Part shown: piece after piece, positions 13,483-22,585 of the stretch | Position numbering within the stretch: position 1 is the stretch's first letter | Layout: every line of letters starts with the position of its first letter | Assembly (NCBI RefSeq): GCF_009811315.1 | Contig: NZ_BLID01000009.1 | Location: 170,760 to 234,759 of the forward strand | From: Vibrio atypicus | GTDB taxonomy: Bacteria > Pseudomonadota > Gammaproteobacteria > Enterobacterales > Vibrionaceae | DNA: 64,000 nt | Reading direction: 5' to 3' | Notes under the pieces: model-generated | The model's database searches: none | The model's input: only the letters and a program-made list of their open reading frames with translations | Told to the model about the DNA's origin: nothing | Program-made: the position numbers and the translations under genes

Positions 13483-15129
13483 ATGAATCAAGAAAGCTGG
13501 TGTTCTGTAACACCGCAGTACTCTCAATTTGATGGCCTTCTTCAGCAATTTAACTCGTTAAAGCCTGTTGATTTCCTTGAAATTCAACCAAGACTTAAAC
13601 AATCACTTGCAACCTTCACTCAGCTGAAAGGATTCACGCGAGCTCTCATTATCAATTCTATCGATAATGCTTTCTATCGTGATCTCATCAAACAAGCACT
13701 CGAGCAACAAGAGTCAGTGCGTAATGTACACCTTACTGAATCTCTAACAGCAGAGAGTTTACTCGGTTCATATCTTTGTAATGAGCAAGGCGATATAGTT
13801 ACTCGCAACGATGGCTTATTACATAAAGCGAATGGTGGCTATCTAATTATTCCTGTTAACTTGGTTCTCGCCAATCCGGTAAGTTGGCAAGCATTGAAAA
13901 CAGCCCTACTAGGCCAAGCCTGCAGTCCTGTAAATGTTAACCCTCGTCGTATCCCAAAAGAGACACCATCACAGACTTTTGACGTAAAAGCGATCATTGT
14001 TGGCGATCGACATCAGATTTCAGATTTAGAGTATTTAGATTCTGAGCTATATAATGGCTTATCTCTCTACACAGAAATAGAGAACGAATTGGCTTTTAAC
14101 GAAGAAAGTGCTGAGCGTCTCTTTAGTTACCTTTCTTGGATTATTCAACAAAATCAACTACCAACATTAAGCTTCAATGCCCTACACCGCTTACTAATTG
14201 CCGGTGCTCGTTATACCGAAGATCAAGAATATATGCCGATTGAAACTCTTTGGTATTTAGCTCTATTCCAAGAAGCCGCTTTAACAAGCAACGGAAAACA
14301 GCTAGAAGCAAAAGATATTGATACGGCGCTAAACAATAAATACCACCGAGAGTCATACTTACCAGAACGTGCGCTTGCTGATATTACTGCCGGCCAAGTC
14401 ATTATCGAAACTCAAGGCGAAAGTGTTGGGCAAGTTAATGGCCTTACAGTTATTGATGTTCCGGGTCACCCGATGTCTTACGGTGAGCCTGCGCGAATTT
14501 CATGCGTTATTCACTTTGGCGATGGTGATATCTCTGACGTTGAGCGTAAAGCGGAGCTAGGCGGTAATTTACATGCAAAAGGTATGATGATCATGCAAGC
14601 GTTCGTGAGTAGCGCATTGCAACTCGATGAGCCCCTGCCTTATTCTGCATCAGTTGTATTCGAGCAATCGTATAGCGAAGTTGATGGAGACAGTGCAACC
14701 CTCGCTGAGCTTTGCTCATTTGTGAGCGCCCTATCTGAATATCCAATTGATCAACAAATTGCCGTTACCGGTGCAGTAGACCAATTTGGACGTGTGCAAG
14801 CGGTAGGCGGTTTAAATGAAAAAATTGAAGGCTTCTATCACGTATGTAAGCATCAAGGTTTAACGGGTGAGCAAGGCGTCATTTTGCCGAAAACAAACCT
14901 CAAACACCTTGCCCTCAATCAAGACGTGGTAGACAGCATTAAGAATGGTCAATTCCATATCTGGTCTGTATCGACGGTTGATGAAGCAATCCCATTAATT
15001 ATGGGTAAGCCTTTCCGCGGTGATGACGAAGAAAGTGTCATTCGTAAAATAGCGGAACGAATTGAAAACTTTGAAAAACATGAACATCCGCAAGGATTTG
15101 TGGAGCGCATCAAAAACTGGTTTCTATAA
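13483..15129 (+). CDS. lonH: Lon-like protease without a functional ATPase domain (LonH/YcbZ)
   Basis: 548 residues, slightly shorter than E. coli YcbZ (586). The C-terminal Lon protease domain (about 340-530) has the Ser-Lys dyad: Ser in VDGDSATLAEL (about residue 404) and Lys in GGLNEKIEGF (about 446). The N-terminal part resembles a degenerate AAA+ region (GGYLIIPVN, AIIVGDRHQ) but has no Walker A, so ATP-driven unfolding is doubtful. Divergent from matP and followed by fabA, the conserved enterobacterial/vibrio order. The substrate is unknown. The gene ends 91 bp before fabA, a gap that carries fatty-acid regulator boxes. Confidence 0.8.
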   Translation: MNQESWCSVTPQYSQFDGLLQQFNSLKPVDFLEIQPRLKQSLATFTQLKGFTRALIINSIDNAFYRDLIKQALEQQESVRNVHLTESLTAESLLGSYLCNEQGDIVTRNDGLLHKANGGYLIIPVNLVLANPVSWQALKTALLGQACSPVNVNPRRIPKETPSQTFDVKAIIVGDRHQISDLEYLDSELYNGLSLYTEIENELAFNEESAERLFSYLSWIIQQNQLPTLSFNALHRLLIAGARYTEDQEYMPIETLWYLALFQEAALTSNGKQLEAKDIDTALNNKYHRESYLPERALADITAGQVIIETQGESVGQVNGLTVIDVPGHPMSYGEPARISCVIHFGDGDISDVERKAELGGNLHAKGMMIMQAFVSSALQLDEPLPYSASVVFEQSYSEVDGDSATLAELCSFVSALSEYPIDQQIAVTGAVDQFGRVQAVGGLNEKIEGFYHVCKHQGLTGEQGVILPKTNLKHLALNQDVVDSIKNGQFHIWSVSTVDEAIPLIMGKPFRGDDEESVIRKIAERIENFEKHEHPQGFVERIKNWFL

Positions 15130-15151
15130 TGTAAATTTTCATTAGAAAGAG

Positions 15152-15168
15152 ACTGGTTGGAGTTGTTT
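15152..15168 (+). promoter_or_regulatory. FadR operator in front of fabA
   Basis: ACTGGTTGGAGTTGTTT keeps the CTGGTnnGAnnnGTT pattern of FadR sites and sits, as in E. coli fabA, directly before the FabR box. FadR activates fabA when long-chain acyl-CoA is low. Confidence 0.6.
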
Positions 15169-15186
15169 AGCGTACACGTGTTCACT
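15169..15186 (+). promoter_or_regulatory. FabR operator in front of fabA
   Basis: AGCGTACACGTGTTCACT matches the FabR consensus AGCGTACAnnTGTTCGCT at all but one defined base. FabR represses fabA in response to unsaturated acyl thioesters. Confidence 0.75.
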
Positions 15187-15220
15187 AACATGCTGCTATC
15201 AAAATTTGGAGTCATTGATA

Positions 15221-15739
15221 ATGCAAAACAAACGTGAATCATATAACCGTGAAGATCTTCTAGCATCAAGCCAAGGTGAGCTGTTCGGTCCTGGCTACCC
15301 TCAGCTACCAGCACCAAACATGCTTATGATGGATCGCATCAGCAAGATGTCTGAAACTGAAGGTGATTTCGGTAAAGGTCTTATCCTTGCTGAGTTAGAT
15401 ATCACACCTGATCTATGGTTCTTTGATTGCCACTTCCCTGGTGACCCAGTAATGCCTGGCTGTCTAGGCCTAGATGCAATGTGGCAACTAGTTGGCTTCT
15501 ATCTTGGTTGGGTTGGCGGCAAAGGTAAAGGTCGTGCTCTTGGTGTTGGCGAAGTTAAATTCACTGGCCAAATCTTGCCAACGGCTAAAAAAGTGACTTA
15601 CGAAATCCACATGAAGCGTGTAGTTAACCGCAGACTTGTTATGGGTCTGGCTGATGGTCGCGTTTTAGTTGATGGTAAAGAAATCTACGTAGCAAAAGAT
15701 CTTAAAGTTGGTCTGTTCCAAGACACATCTGCATTCTAA
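15221..15739 (+). CDS. fabA: 3-hydroxydecanoyl-ACP dehydratase/isomerase FabA
   Basis: 172 residues, the family length. It dehydrates 3-hydroxydecanoyl-ACP and isomerises the trans-2 to cis-3 double bond, the branch point of unsaturated fatty acid synthesis, in the cytoplasm. The catalytic His is in FDCHFPGDPVMPG and the Asp in LGLDAMWQL, both intact. The start MQNKRESYNREDLL aligns with E. coli FabA and has GGAG about 10 bp upstream; an upstream in-frame ATG at 15206 is not used. FadR and FabR boxes lie upstream and a strong terminator follows. Confidence 0.97.
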   Translation: MQNKRESYNREDLLASSQGELFGPGYPQLPAPNMLMMDRISKMSETEGDFGKGLILAELDITPDLWFFDCHFPGDPVMPGCLGLDAMWQLVGFYLGWVGGKGKGRALGVGEVKFTGQILPTAKKVTYEIHMKRVVNRRLVMGLADGRVLVDGKEIYVAKDLKVGLFQDTSAF

Positions 15740-15761
15740 TTTCTACTGTGTTATTTAAAAG

Positions 15762-15784
15762 CGACTCTCCTGAGTCGTTTTTTT
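15762..15784 (+). terminator. Terminator after fabA
   Basis: CGACTC (15762-15767), loop TCCT, GAGTCG (15772-15777), then seven T. Confidence 0.85.
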
Positions 15785-15871
15785 GTAATAAAAATATTTA
15801 GTTATAGTGCGCTAAGGTGTTTAAGAGCTAAGTTGCTATGTGGTAGAACGTTCTGAGCTATAAAACAGTAA

Positions 15872-15889
15872 AAGCCCCTTTCGGGGCTT
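15872..15889 (-). terminator. Hairpin downstream of rmf
   Basis: AAGCCCC (15872-15878) and GGGGCTT (15883-15889) around TTTC. On the minus strand it is followed by TTTTAC, a weak T tract, and it likely ends rmf. Confidence 0.6.
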
Positions 15890-15921
15890 AATTCCTTGTA
15901 CAGTATATGTAGAGTAAGTCT

Positions 15922-16095
15922 TTATTTGTAGAGACCAGATTGTTTGTCTTCTCTGGCGTCGCGCCAACCACCAAGCCAATAGGAACGGGCGTCCATCTGT
16001 TGATATGGACATGCCTCCATAGAGCGGCCATTTAAACCAGCCTTATAACCCTGAGATTGCGCCCTTTCCATGCGGTCACGCTTTTGTCTCTTCAT
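15922..16095 (-). CDS. rmf: Ribosome modulation factor RMF
   Basis: 57 residues from MKRQKRDRMERAQSQGYKAG, as in E. coli RMF (55). It binds the 30S subunit near the mRNA exit and promotes inactive 100S dimers in stationary phase. The conserved basic N terminus, GLNGRS, CPYQ and W-x-GGW-R-DA-ED (YWLGGWRDAREDK) are all present. A start six codons upstream is possible, but the alignment favours 16095. It lies beside fabA, the usual neighbourhood. Confidence 0.93.
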   Translation of the reverse strand: MKRQKRDRMERAQSQGYKAGLNGRSMEACPYQQMDARSYWLGGWRDAREDKQSGLYK

Positions 16096-16210
16096 AGTGT
16101 CGTCCTCATACAAGAAAGTGTTTCTAACGTACTACTATTAAATTTATGTGGAGTTTTTGTGACTCCACAATTAAGAATCGATCAAAATTGGCGCTTTCAC
16201 AAGATAAAAA

Positions 16211-16243
16211 AAAGGCACAGATCCAAAACTGTGAACCTGTGCC
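16211..16243 (-). terminator. Terminator after the DUF3466 gene
   Basis: Minus-strand stem GGCACAG (with CTGTGCC) around a 16-nt loop, followed by eight T on that strand. Confidence 0.75.
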
Positions 16244-16260
16244 CTAGATTAAAAATTAGT

Positions 16261-17829
16261 CTATTTTCTACGGAACCCTAGCAAACCAAGCAGTGTCAGA
16301 GACAAAATACCAAAACCTGCACCTTGGCGTTCTACTTTGGTTACTTCACGTGGGCGAGATTGAATATCACTCGTTGTAGCACCATTAACAGGCACTAGTT
16401 TAACCGCTACTAATGAAGAGCCTGCGTTACATGAAGCATCGATTGCTGAGCTATCAAAACCACCAGCACAATAATAAGCAGTACCAGATATCACGCCTGC
16501 ATCGTTAATATCACTTGCGTCAATGACACGGTAATCGTTGTTAGATGCAATGCCGTAGGTAAGATCATCAATATACCAAGCTTTATTACCTAATGGCGCT
16601 TTTGCATCATCGGCAGAAATCGGTGCAATAAACGCGCGTTTTGATCTTGGCTTACCACCATTTGATTCTTGGTGGCGCTCGAAATCAACTTGGCCAACGA
16701 CTTCACTGTTGTTATTAATCCCACCAGCAACGCCGTTAGCACTGGTAAAGAAGATATCACCTGAAAAGCTTGAAGCGCTTAGCGATGATTTTGTTACGTC
16801 ACCGACATAAAAAAGCTTGTTTGCATAAGACCCATCAAGTGGCTCACGATATTTAACGGTACCAATTGCTACACCTTTATCATTAACCGATGTAAGCAGT
16901 GAATTCAGGTACTTATCATCATCACTATAGTTAGAAACATATGTCTTAGTGACTGTCGTACCATCAATTTTAAACACCGCAGCTTGAGGTAATTCGTCAC
17001 TATTCGCATCATAACCGACGGCATAAACTCCAGGAGTTGTAACATCGGGATCAGTCACATCTGCCACGTCTCGCGCACTACCCTGCGGAATTGAACGGCT
17101 GCTAGTACTACCACCAGATGTGATTAAAGTTTGTGTCGCACCACCACCAGTCCAGATCGCAGCTTGAGAGCGGAAATCATTGGCATCACTTGTTGTGAAG
17201 GAGACACTACCTACATAAAGATCTTGGCTTGGCAGTTTAGAGAACACTTTAGCTTGAACACCAGTGTCAACGATAGTCACATCGGCAAAAGGTTGCGTGC
17301 GCTCTTTCAAGCTTCCGCCATAGTATGTCCCGATAGCTGAGTCTGTTGCTGGATCTATTATTTGGTTGATTATAACGTTGTCTTTATCGCTTTGGATTTG
17401 TGTCCCTTCGATAAAAGCTAGGGAGTTATTCAACGAACCTTCTTGTGCATAGCCACTTGAATATTGGCGGCTAGCCCATTTTTTACAAAGCTGTTCAGAA
17501 TAGTCTAAGTAACGGTCACAGTAGTTTCTAAAACCATCGTAACCATCTTCTAAGTATTCGTAACCATTTTCCAATAGAAACGGAGCTTCGTTGCGATAGT
17601 TGAAGCCTTCTTGGTACGTTTTCTCTTCATAGGCAAGCTTGTAATCAGCTTGACCACAATCAGATGTCCAACAACTTGCTGTTGCCGTTTCGGGAGCAAT
17701 TGCTGAACCAAACGTCTCACCACCATTTGCTGGCTGGTAAGAATAAACATTATAAAGCGCAGCACTTGCACTGAATGATGCGGCAACTGTTGCCGCAACC
17801 ATTGAAATCTTAAAAATCTTACTACTCAT
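16261..17829 (-). CDS. DUF3466 family secreted/surface protein with a C-terminal sorting tail
   Basis: 522 residues. Signal peptide at the N terminus (ISMVAATVAASFSASA-AL). The body has repeated HAF/WD-like motifs such as PGVYAVGYDANSDELPQAAVF and ASDINDAGVISGTAYY, as in DUF3466 proteins of vibrios and shewanellae. The C terminus is a hydrophobic helix with a basic end (FGILSLTLLGLLGFRRK) preceded by GAG, like the GlyGly-CTERM tails cut by rhombosortase and linked to type II secretion. That processing is an inference. It starts 6 bp after the uup stop, so it is co-transcribed with uup. The function is unknown. Confidence 0.7.
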   Translation of the reverse strand: MSSKIFKISMVAATVAASFSASAALYNVYSYQPANGGETFGSAIAPETATASCWTSDCGQADYKLAYEEKTYQEGFNYRNEAPFLLENGYEYLEDGYDGFRNYCDRYLDYSEQLCKKWASRQYSSGYAQEGSLNNSLAFIEGTQIQSDKDNVIINQIIDPATDSAIGTYYGGSLKERTQPFADVTIVDTGVQAKVFSKLPSQDLYVGSVSFTTSDANDFRSQAAIWTGGGATQTLITSGGSTSSRSIPQGSARDVADVTDPDVTTPGVYAVGYDANSDELPQAAVFKIDGTTVTKTYVSNYSDDDKYLNSLLTSVNDKGVAIGTVKYREPLDGSYANKLFYVGDVTKSSLSASSFSGDIFFTSANGVAGGINNNSEVVGQVDFERHQESNGGKPRSKRAFIAPISADDAKAPLGNKAWYIDDLTYGIASNNDYRVIDASDINDAGVISGTAYYCAGGFDSSAIDASCNAGSSLVAVKLVPVNGATTSDIQSRPREVTKVERQGAGFGILSLTLLGLLGFRRK

Positions 17830-17835
17830 TAGACG

Positions 17836-19752
17836 TTAACTTTCCTGTTGCATTGCTTCGAGCTCTTCCCAGCGCTCGAATGCAATTTCAAGCTCCTGCT
17901 CAGTTGCAGCTAGCTTATCTAAAATCGTTTGTGTCTGCTCTACTGGTTTTGAGAAAAACTCAGGGTCGTTCACTTGCTGTTGCAAGTTTTCGATATCAGA
18001 CTCTAATTGCTCTAGCTTAGCCGGCAACTCTTCTAGTTCTCGCTGCAGTTTATAAGATAATTTCTTAGGCTTATTCTTAGCAACGACAGTTTTGGGAGTT
18101 TCCTCAACCTGTTTTTCAATTTTCGTCGATTTTTCAACCACTCTCGCACTATGAGCTTGAGCTCTTTGCTGCTGAGCATCGTGATAACCGCCGACGAACT
18201 CTTCGATAACCCCATTGCCTTCAAAAATCCAACTTGTTGTTACCGTGTTATCAACAAACTGACGATCGTGGCTTACCAGTAAAAGCGTACCCTGATAATT
18301 GGCAAGCAAATCTTCCAAAAGTTCCAATGTTTCGATATCTAAATCGTTGGTTGGTTCATCAAGCACCAATAAGTTATTAGAACGCAGGAAAATACGCGCA
18401 AGAAGTAAACGGTTCTTTTCGCCACCTGATAACGCTTTAACTGGTGTACGAGCACGCTTAGGTGCAAACAAGAAATCTTGTAGATAACTAAGAGCGTGAC
18501 GCTGACGACCGCCTACCATCACTTCTTGTTTGCCATCCGCCAGGTTATCAATAACGGACTTTTCAGGATCGAGAACTTCACGGTATTGGTCGAAATACGC
18601 TACTTCGAGCTTAGTACCACAACGCAACTTACCGCTGTCAGGTTTAAGATCGTCTAGTAACAATTTAAGCAACGTACTCTTACCACAGCCGTTAGGACCG
18701 ACTAGAGCGATTCGATCCCCACGCATGATATTAAAAGAGAAGTCTTTAACGAGCGTCTTACCTTCGATGCTGTAATTCACATTCTCAGCTTCGAATACAA
18801 TCTTACCAGAGCGAGAACCATCATCAATTTGGATATTCGCCTTACCCTGCACTTCACGGCGGTCTTGACGCTCTTCGCGAAGCTTTTTCAGTGCTCTAAC
18901 ACGGCCTTCATTGCGAGTACGACGCGCCTTGATACCTTGACGAATCCAAACTTCTTCTTGAGCTAGCTTTTTATCAAATTCCGCATTCTGCATTTCTTCT
19001 ACGCGCAGCATCTCTTCTTTCTCAACCAGGTAGTTATCGTAGTTACCTGGGAATGAAGCGAGTTTACCGCGATCAAGATCGACAATACGCGTTGCCATAG
19101 ACTTGATGAAAGCACGGTCGTGAGAGATGAAGATAATCGAACCACGGAAGTCCTTAAGGAAGTTCTCAAGCCATTCGATCGTAGTGACATCTAAGTGGTT
19201 AGTTGGTTCATCGAGTAACAACACATCAGGATCGCACACAAGCGCACGTGCCAATGCTGCTTTACGTTGCCAACCACCGGAGAGGTCGGTCAGTTTAGTG
19301 TGAGCATCCAACTTAAGAGCTGCTAAAACGTTGTTAATGCGGTCTTCAAAACGCCACGCACCTGAGTGCTCTAATTGCTCTTGAATACGAGCTAGCTTAT
19401 TGATGTTCTTCTCAGATGGATCAATCGCAATCAGATCGAGTTGATCTTGATAGATCTTAAGCTGCTCACCGACTTCGGCTAGGCCACCAGCCACGTAATC
19501 AAGTACGGTACCTTCTTGATTTCGAGGTGGGTCTTGTTCAAGACGCGAAACAACAACATCTTGCGTTACCGTCAACTTACCATCATCAAGTTGTACTTCA
19601 CGAGCAAGCACTTTCATTAATGTTGATTTGCCAGCACCATTTCGGCCAACCAAACAAACACGTTCGTTTTCTTGCAGAGCAAAGTCCGCATGATCAAGTA
19701 AAGGGTGATCGCCGTAAGCGAGCAATCCGTTATTAACGGTAAGTAATGCCAT
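17836..19752 (-). CDS. uup: ABC-F ATPase Uup
   Basis: 638 residues, the normal length. A cytoplasmic ABC-F protein that acts on ribosomes and affects precise excision of transposons in E. coli. Two ATPase domains: Walker A GRNGAGKST and GPNGCGKST, signatures LSGGWQRK and LSGGEKNR, Walker B LLLDEPTNHLD and LVLDEPTNDLD. A C-terminal coiled coil (about 555-635; LEQLESDIENLQQQV) is the Uup-specific DNA-binding tail. The 5' end overlaps the glutaredoxin-like gene by 20 bp. The long linker between the domains (RRTRNEGRVRALKK) is the P-site tRNA interaction motif of ABC-F proteins. Confidence 0.95.
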   Translation of the reverse strand: MALLTVNNGLLAYGDHPLLDHADFALQENERVCLVGRNGAGKSTLMKVLAREVQLDDGKLTVTQDVVVSRLEQDPPRNQEGTVLDYVAGGLAEVGEQLKIYQDQLDLIAIDPSEKNINKLARIQEQLEHSGAWRFEDRINNVLAALKLDAHTKLTDLSGGWQRKAALARALVCDPDVLLLDEPTNHLDVTTIEWLENFLKDFRGSIIFISHDRAFIKSMATRIVDLDRGKLASFPGNYDNYLVEKEEMLRVEEMQNAEFDKKLAQEEVWIRQGIKARRTRNEGRVRALKKLREERQDRREVQGKANIQIDDGSRSGKIVFEAENVNYSIEGKTLVKDFSFNIMRGDRIALVGPNGCGKSTLLKLLLDDLKPDSGKLRCGTKLEVAYFDQYREVLDPEKSVIDNLADGKQEVMVGGRQRHALSYLQDFLFAPKRARTPVKALSGGEKNRLLLARIFLRSNNLLVLDEPTNDLDIETLELLEDLLANYQGTLLLVSHDRQFVDNTVTTSWIFEGNGVIEEFVGGYHDAQQQRAQAHSARVVEKSTKIEKQVEETPKTVVAKNKPKKLSYKLQRELEELPAKLEQLESDIENLQQQVNDPEFFSKPVEQTQTILDKLAATEQELEIAFERWEELEAMQQES

Positions 19753-19972
19753 TGTTATCTAACCAATGTTGTAATTCTTGCAAGTCGAAAGGCCAATTTA
19801 ACTCTTGGCCTTGATAATTTAGGACTGGAATAGTGACCCCGTAACGTAAAAACAGCTCTTCATCAAATGCGATATCAACTGTTTCGACTTTGTTGGCTAT
19901 TCCTATCTGCTGACAAAGTTCAAAGGCCATCTCACAAAGATGGCACCCTTCTGTACTATATAAAGTGATCAC
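19733..19972 (-). CDS. Glutaredoxin family protein (DUF836)
   Basis: 79 residues. Thioredoxin-fold start LYSTEGCHLCEMAFELC with a C-x-x-C at Cys10 and Cys13, and the cis-Pro in YGVTIPVLNYQG. A short glutaredoxin-like dithiol protein of unknown partner. It lies between rlmKL and uup; the genes overlap or nearly touch (10 bp after rlmKL, 20-bp overlap with uup), so it belongs to one operon with them. Confidence 0.85.
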   Translation of the reverse strand: MITLYSTEGCHLCEMAFELCQQIGIANKVETVDIAFDEELFLRYGVTIPVLNYQGQELNWPFDLQELQHWLDNNGITYR

Positions 19973-19982
19973 TAAAACCTAC

Positions 19983-22106
19983 TTATCCTTTATGAGTCAC
20001 AATCCAACAGTTGTGGATGTGCTTGTTACGCGAGAAATCCAGCGGTAACGTTTGATGAGAAATATTGCGCGCTTCTAGCTCAAGTTCGCTCAACGCATCC
20101 ATATCCATCTTAAAATGACGCTTGTTATTTGAGAACACAATCGTACCACCCGCTCTAAGTAGACGTTTAAGGTTCTTCATCAATTGAATGTGGTCACGCT
20201 GGATATCAAATGATTGCTCCATACGTTTTGAATTCGAAAACGTCGGTGGATCAATAAAGATAAGATCAAATTGAGCTGTCGTTGTTTCTAACCATTGAAG
20301 ACAATCTGCCTGCTCAAATCGGTGCTGACGACCCACTTGACCATTCAGTTGCATGTTTTCTTTCGCCCAATCTAAATACGTCTTAGACATATCGACCGTT
20401 GTTGTCGACTTTGCACCACCACATGCAGCATGAACAGTTGCAGAGCCCGTATAAGCGAACAAGTTAAGGAAATCTTTACCTTGCGCCATTTCACCTATTT
20501 TACGACGAGTGATCTTATGGTCTAAGAACAAACCTGTATCTAAGTAGTCATGTAAGTTAACGATCAGCTTAACGCCGTATTCATTAACGTGCATGGTTTC
20601 AGATTCTTGAGACAGCTTTTGATATTGAGAGCGACCTTTTTGTTTCTCACGAACCTTAAGAACCACTTTATTTGCATCAATACCAGTAACTTGAATAGAA
20701 GCTCGAATAATATCGGTTAGTCGACGTTTCGCCTTCTCTTCTGGAATATCTTTAGGCGCTGCGTATTCTTGAATTACAAGGTTATCAAGGTAGATATCGA
20801 TAGCAACGTTGTACTCTGGTAGATCAGCATCGTAAATTCGGTAACAATCAAGCTGCTCTTTGCGTGCCCACTTACCAATCTTACCGATATTCTTCTTAAG
20901 ACGGTTCGAAAAGTCGGGAGCAATCACAGATTCAGTGACATTGTCACCTTTAGACTCAACCGGACGATCTGAAATTGAGTAATTCTTTTGTGCACAAGGT
21001 AGCGCACCATTGTTCAGTTTAAACTGCTTGTCAGCACGCATGCGAAGACAGCTAAGCAATTCGTCTGAACTTGAGAAAATAGACGCCTGGCAACCGCCAA
21101 ACTCTGCTTTTAGCTGTGCGCCAAATGCGGTGTAAAGTGCAATAAGACCTGGGTGCGTACCTAGACGCTCACCATATGGTGGGTTTGAAACAACAACACC
21201 ATTCTCAAAGCCTGCCGGACGCTTAACTTTTGCCGCGTCACCCTCTGCAAACTCTATGAGCGAATCAACACCTGCACGACGAGCGTTATCTCGCGCCGTT
21301 TTAATGACTCGCGCATCGTTATCAAAACCAAAGAATTTAGCGTCAACTTTTTTGACACCTCGACGAGCTTGCACTGAAGCTTCAGACTTGATTTCAGCCC
21401 ATAATTCAGGCTCAAAATCCTCTAACGACTCAAAGCCCCATTTCTTTCGGTTCACGCCTGGCGCCATATTCGCCGCCATCATTGCCGCTTCAATCAGCAA
21501 TGTACCTGAGCCACACATCGGATCGAGCATTGGTTTGGATTCATCCCAACCACTACGCAGGATAATCGCAGCTGCAAGAGTTTCACGCAGTGGTGCTCGG
21601 CCTGATTCTGGACGATATCCACGCTGGTGTAAGCCACCGCCGACCATATCAACGCCAAGAATGGCCTTGTCTTTATGCAAACGAACGTGAATGCGAAGAT
21701 CAGCAAGATCTTTACTGATCGATGGACGTGGGAGGTTCTTTTTCTCGAAACAGTCTACAACCGCATCTTTAACTTTCATCGCGCCGTATTGGCTATTACG
21801 AATCTCTCGGTTAGTACCGTTAAAGTCGACAACAAACTTCTTCGAACTGTGGAAATGGTTAACCCAATTCACGGAAGAAGTCGCTAAGTACAAGTCCATA
21901 TCATCGTTACACGTAAATTCAGATAAAACGCGAACGAATCGAGACGCTAAGCGGCTCCATAAACAGCAGCGATAAATCTGCTCATTTGACGCTTTAAAAC
22001 GGACACCTGCTTGAACAGGCTTAGCGTTTGTAATCCCTAGCTTTGTTAACTCTTCAACTAACAGGTTTTCCAAACCATTGGAAGTAACCGCAAGATATTG
22101 ATGCAT
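19983..22106 (-). CDS. rlmL: 23S rRNA methyltransferase RlmKL
   Basis: 707 residues. A bifunctional enzyme making m2G2445 (N-terminal half, RlmL) and m7G2069 (C-terminal half, RlmK) in 23S rRNA. It has a THUMP domain at about 45-155, a first MTase with LDPMCGSGT and the catalytic SNPPYGERLG (about 310), and a second SAM-binding domain with LNLFAYTGSATVHAACGG and FIDPPTFSNSKRM. Length as in E. coli (702). First gene of rlmKL-grx-uup-DUF3466. A perfect matS site sits inside the gene at 20935. Confidence 0.96.
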   Translation of the reverse strand: MHQYLAVTSNGLENLLVEELTKLGITNAKPVQAGVRFKASNEQIYRCCLWSRLASRFVRVLSEFTCNDDMDLYLATSSVNWVNHFHSSKKFVVDFNGTNREIRNSQYGAMKVKDAVVDCFEKKNLPRPSISKDLADLRIHVRLHKDKAILGVDMVGGGLHQRGYRPESGRAPLRETLAAAIILRSGWDESKPMLDPMCGSGTLLIEAAMMAANMAPGVNRKKWGFESLEDFEPELWAEIKSEASVQARRGVKKVDAKFFGFDNDARVIKTARDNARRAGVDSLIEFAEGDAAKVKRPAGFENGVVVSNPPYGERLGTHPGLIALYTAFGAQLKAEFGGCQASIFSSSDELLSCLRMRADKQFKLNNGALPCAQKNYSISDRPVESKGDNVTESVIAPDFSNRLKKNIGKIGKWARKEQLDCYRIYDADLPEYNVAIDIYLDNLVIQEYAAPKDIPEEKAKRRLTDIIRASIQVTGIDANKVVLKVREKQKGRSQYQKLSQESETMHVNEYGVKLIVNLHDYLDTGLFLDHKITRRKIGEMAQGKDFLNLFAYTGSATVHAACGGAKSTTTVDMSKTYLDWAKENMQLNGQVGRQHRFEQADCLQWLETTTAQFDLIFIDPPTFSNSKRMEQSFDIQRDHIQLMKNLKRLLRAGGTIVFSNNKRHFKMDMDALSELELEARNISHQTLPLDFSRNKHIHNCWIVTHKG
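20935..20947. promoter_or_regulatory. matS: matS site (MatP binding) inside rlmKL
   Basis: GTGACATTGTCAC fits the consensus GTGACRNYGTCAC fully. It is expected in the Ter macrodomain near dif and encoded within rlmKL. Confidence 0.8.
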
Positions 22107-22390
22107 AGTGAACTTTTATTCTTTAAGAAATGACTCCCCATTATACCTGACTACGCACTAATACCGTTAATGCAAATGGCTTTAATCACACTTTAAACGC
22201 GTTATCTGACCACAAATCAGTCAACCCTCCTAATGTTGCCCACTTTCATCATAGCCTTACGCTCAATCTTTAGTGTTACGACTTTCTTGGCTTAGAGAAG
22301 TAGTGAATACTTATTTACACCAAATCTGGTCTACACCAGCAATCAAATAATGCGTAATAAAGTTACAAAAATACGATAAAGGAGGAATAA

Positions 22391-22426
22391 ATGGCAATGC
22401 AGCGCTATCAATCCGGTAACAAATGA
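22391..22426 (+). CDS. Possible 11-residue peptide with a perfect ribosome binding site
   Basis: AAAGGAGGAATAA directly precedes ATG at 22391; the frame reads MAMQRYQSGNK then TGA. No gene follows on this strand. It could be a leader peptide, a degraded gene start or chance. Confidence 0.25.
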   Translation: MAMQRYQSGNK

Positions 22427-22541
22427 AGAAAAAGCCGTGAAAGTTTAGGTTAGAAACCGAACGATTCTCACGTTTGCGAGAGTAGGAATCATCCGATTAT
22501 TGAGTGCTCTTTGAACGATAGAGAAAAGATAGGCAAAAAAA

Positions 22542-22560
22542 ATCGGCCTATTAGGCCGAT
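22542..22560 (-). terminator. Terminator after zapC
   Basis: ATCGGCCT (22542-22549) and AGGCCGAT (22553-22560), followed on the minus strand by eight T. Confidence 0.85.
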
Positions 22561-22585
22561 GGGAAATGTTAAAAGGAACGAAAAA

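Larger units (their letters stand above)
22107..22585. other. Non-coding gap between rlmKL and zapC
   Basis: About 480 bp with no established gene. E. coli has ycbX in this neighbourhood; it is absent here. The gap contains an 11-codon plus-strand ORF with a perfect ribosome site (22391) and the zapC terminator at 22542-22560. Confidence 0.5.

Noticed and set aside
21256..21690. Plus-strand frame of 144 codons inside rlmKL
   Set aside because: Complete overlap with a conserved gene in the opposite strand; Ser/Arg-rich shadow composition.
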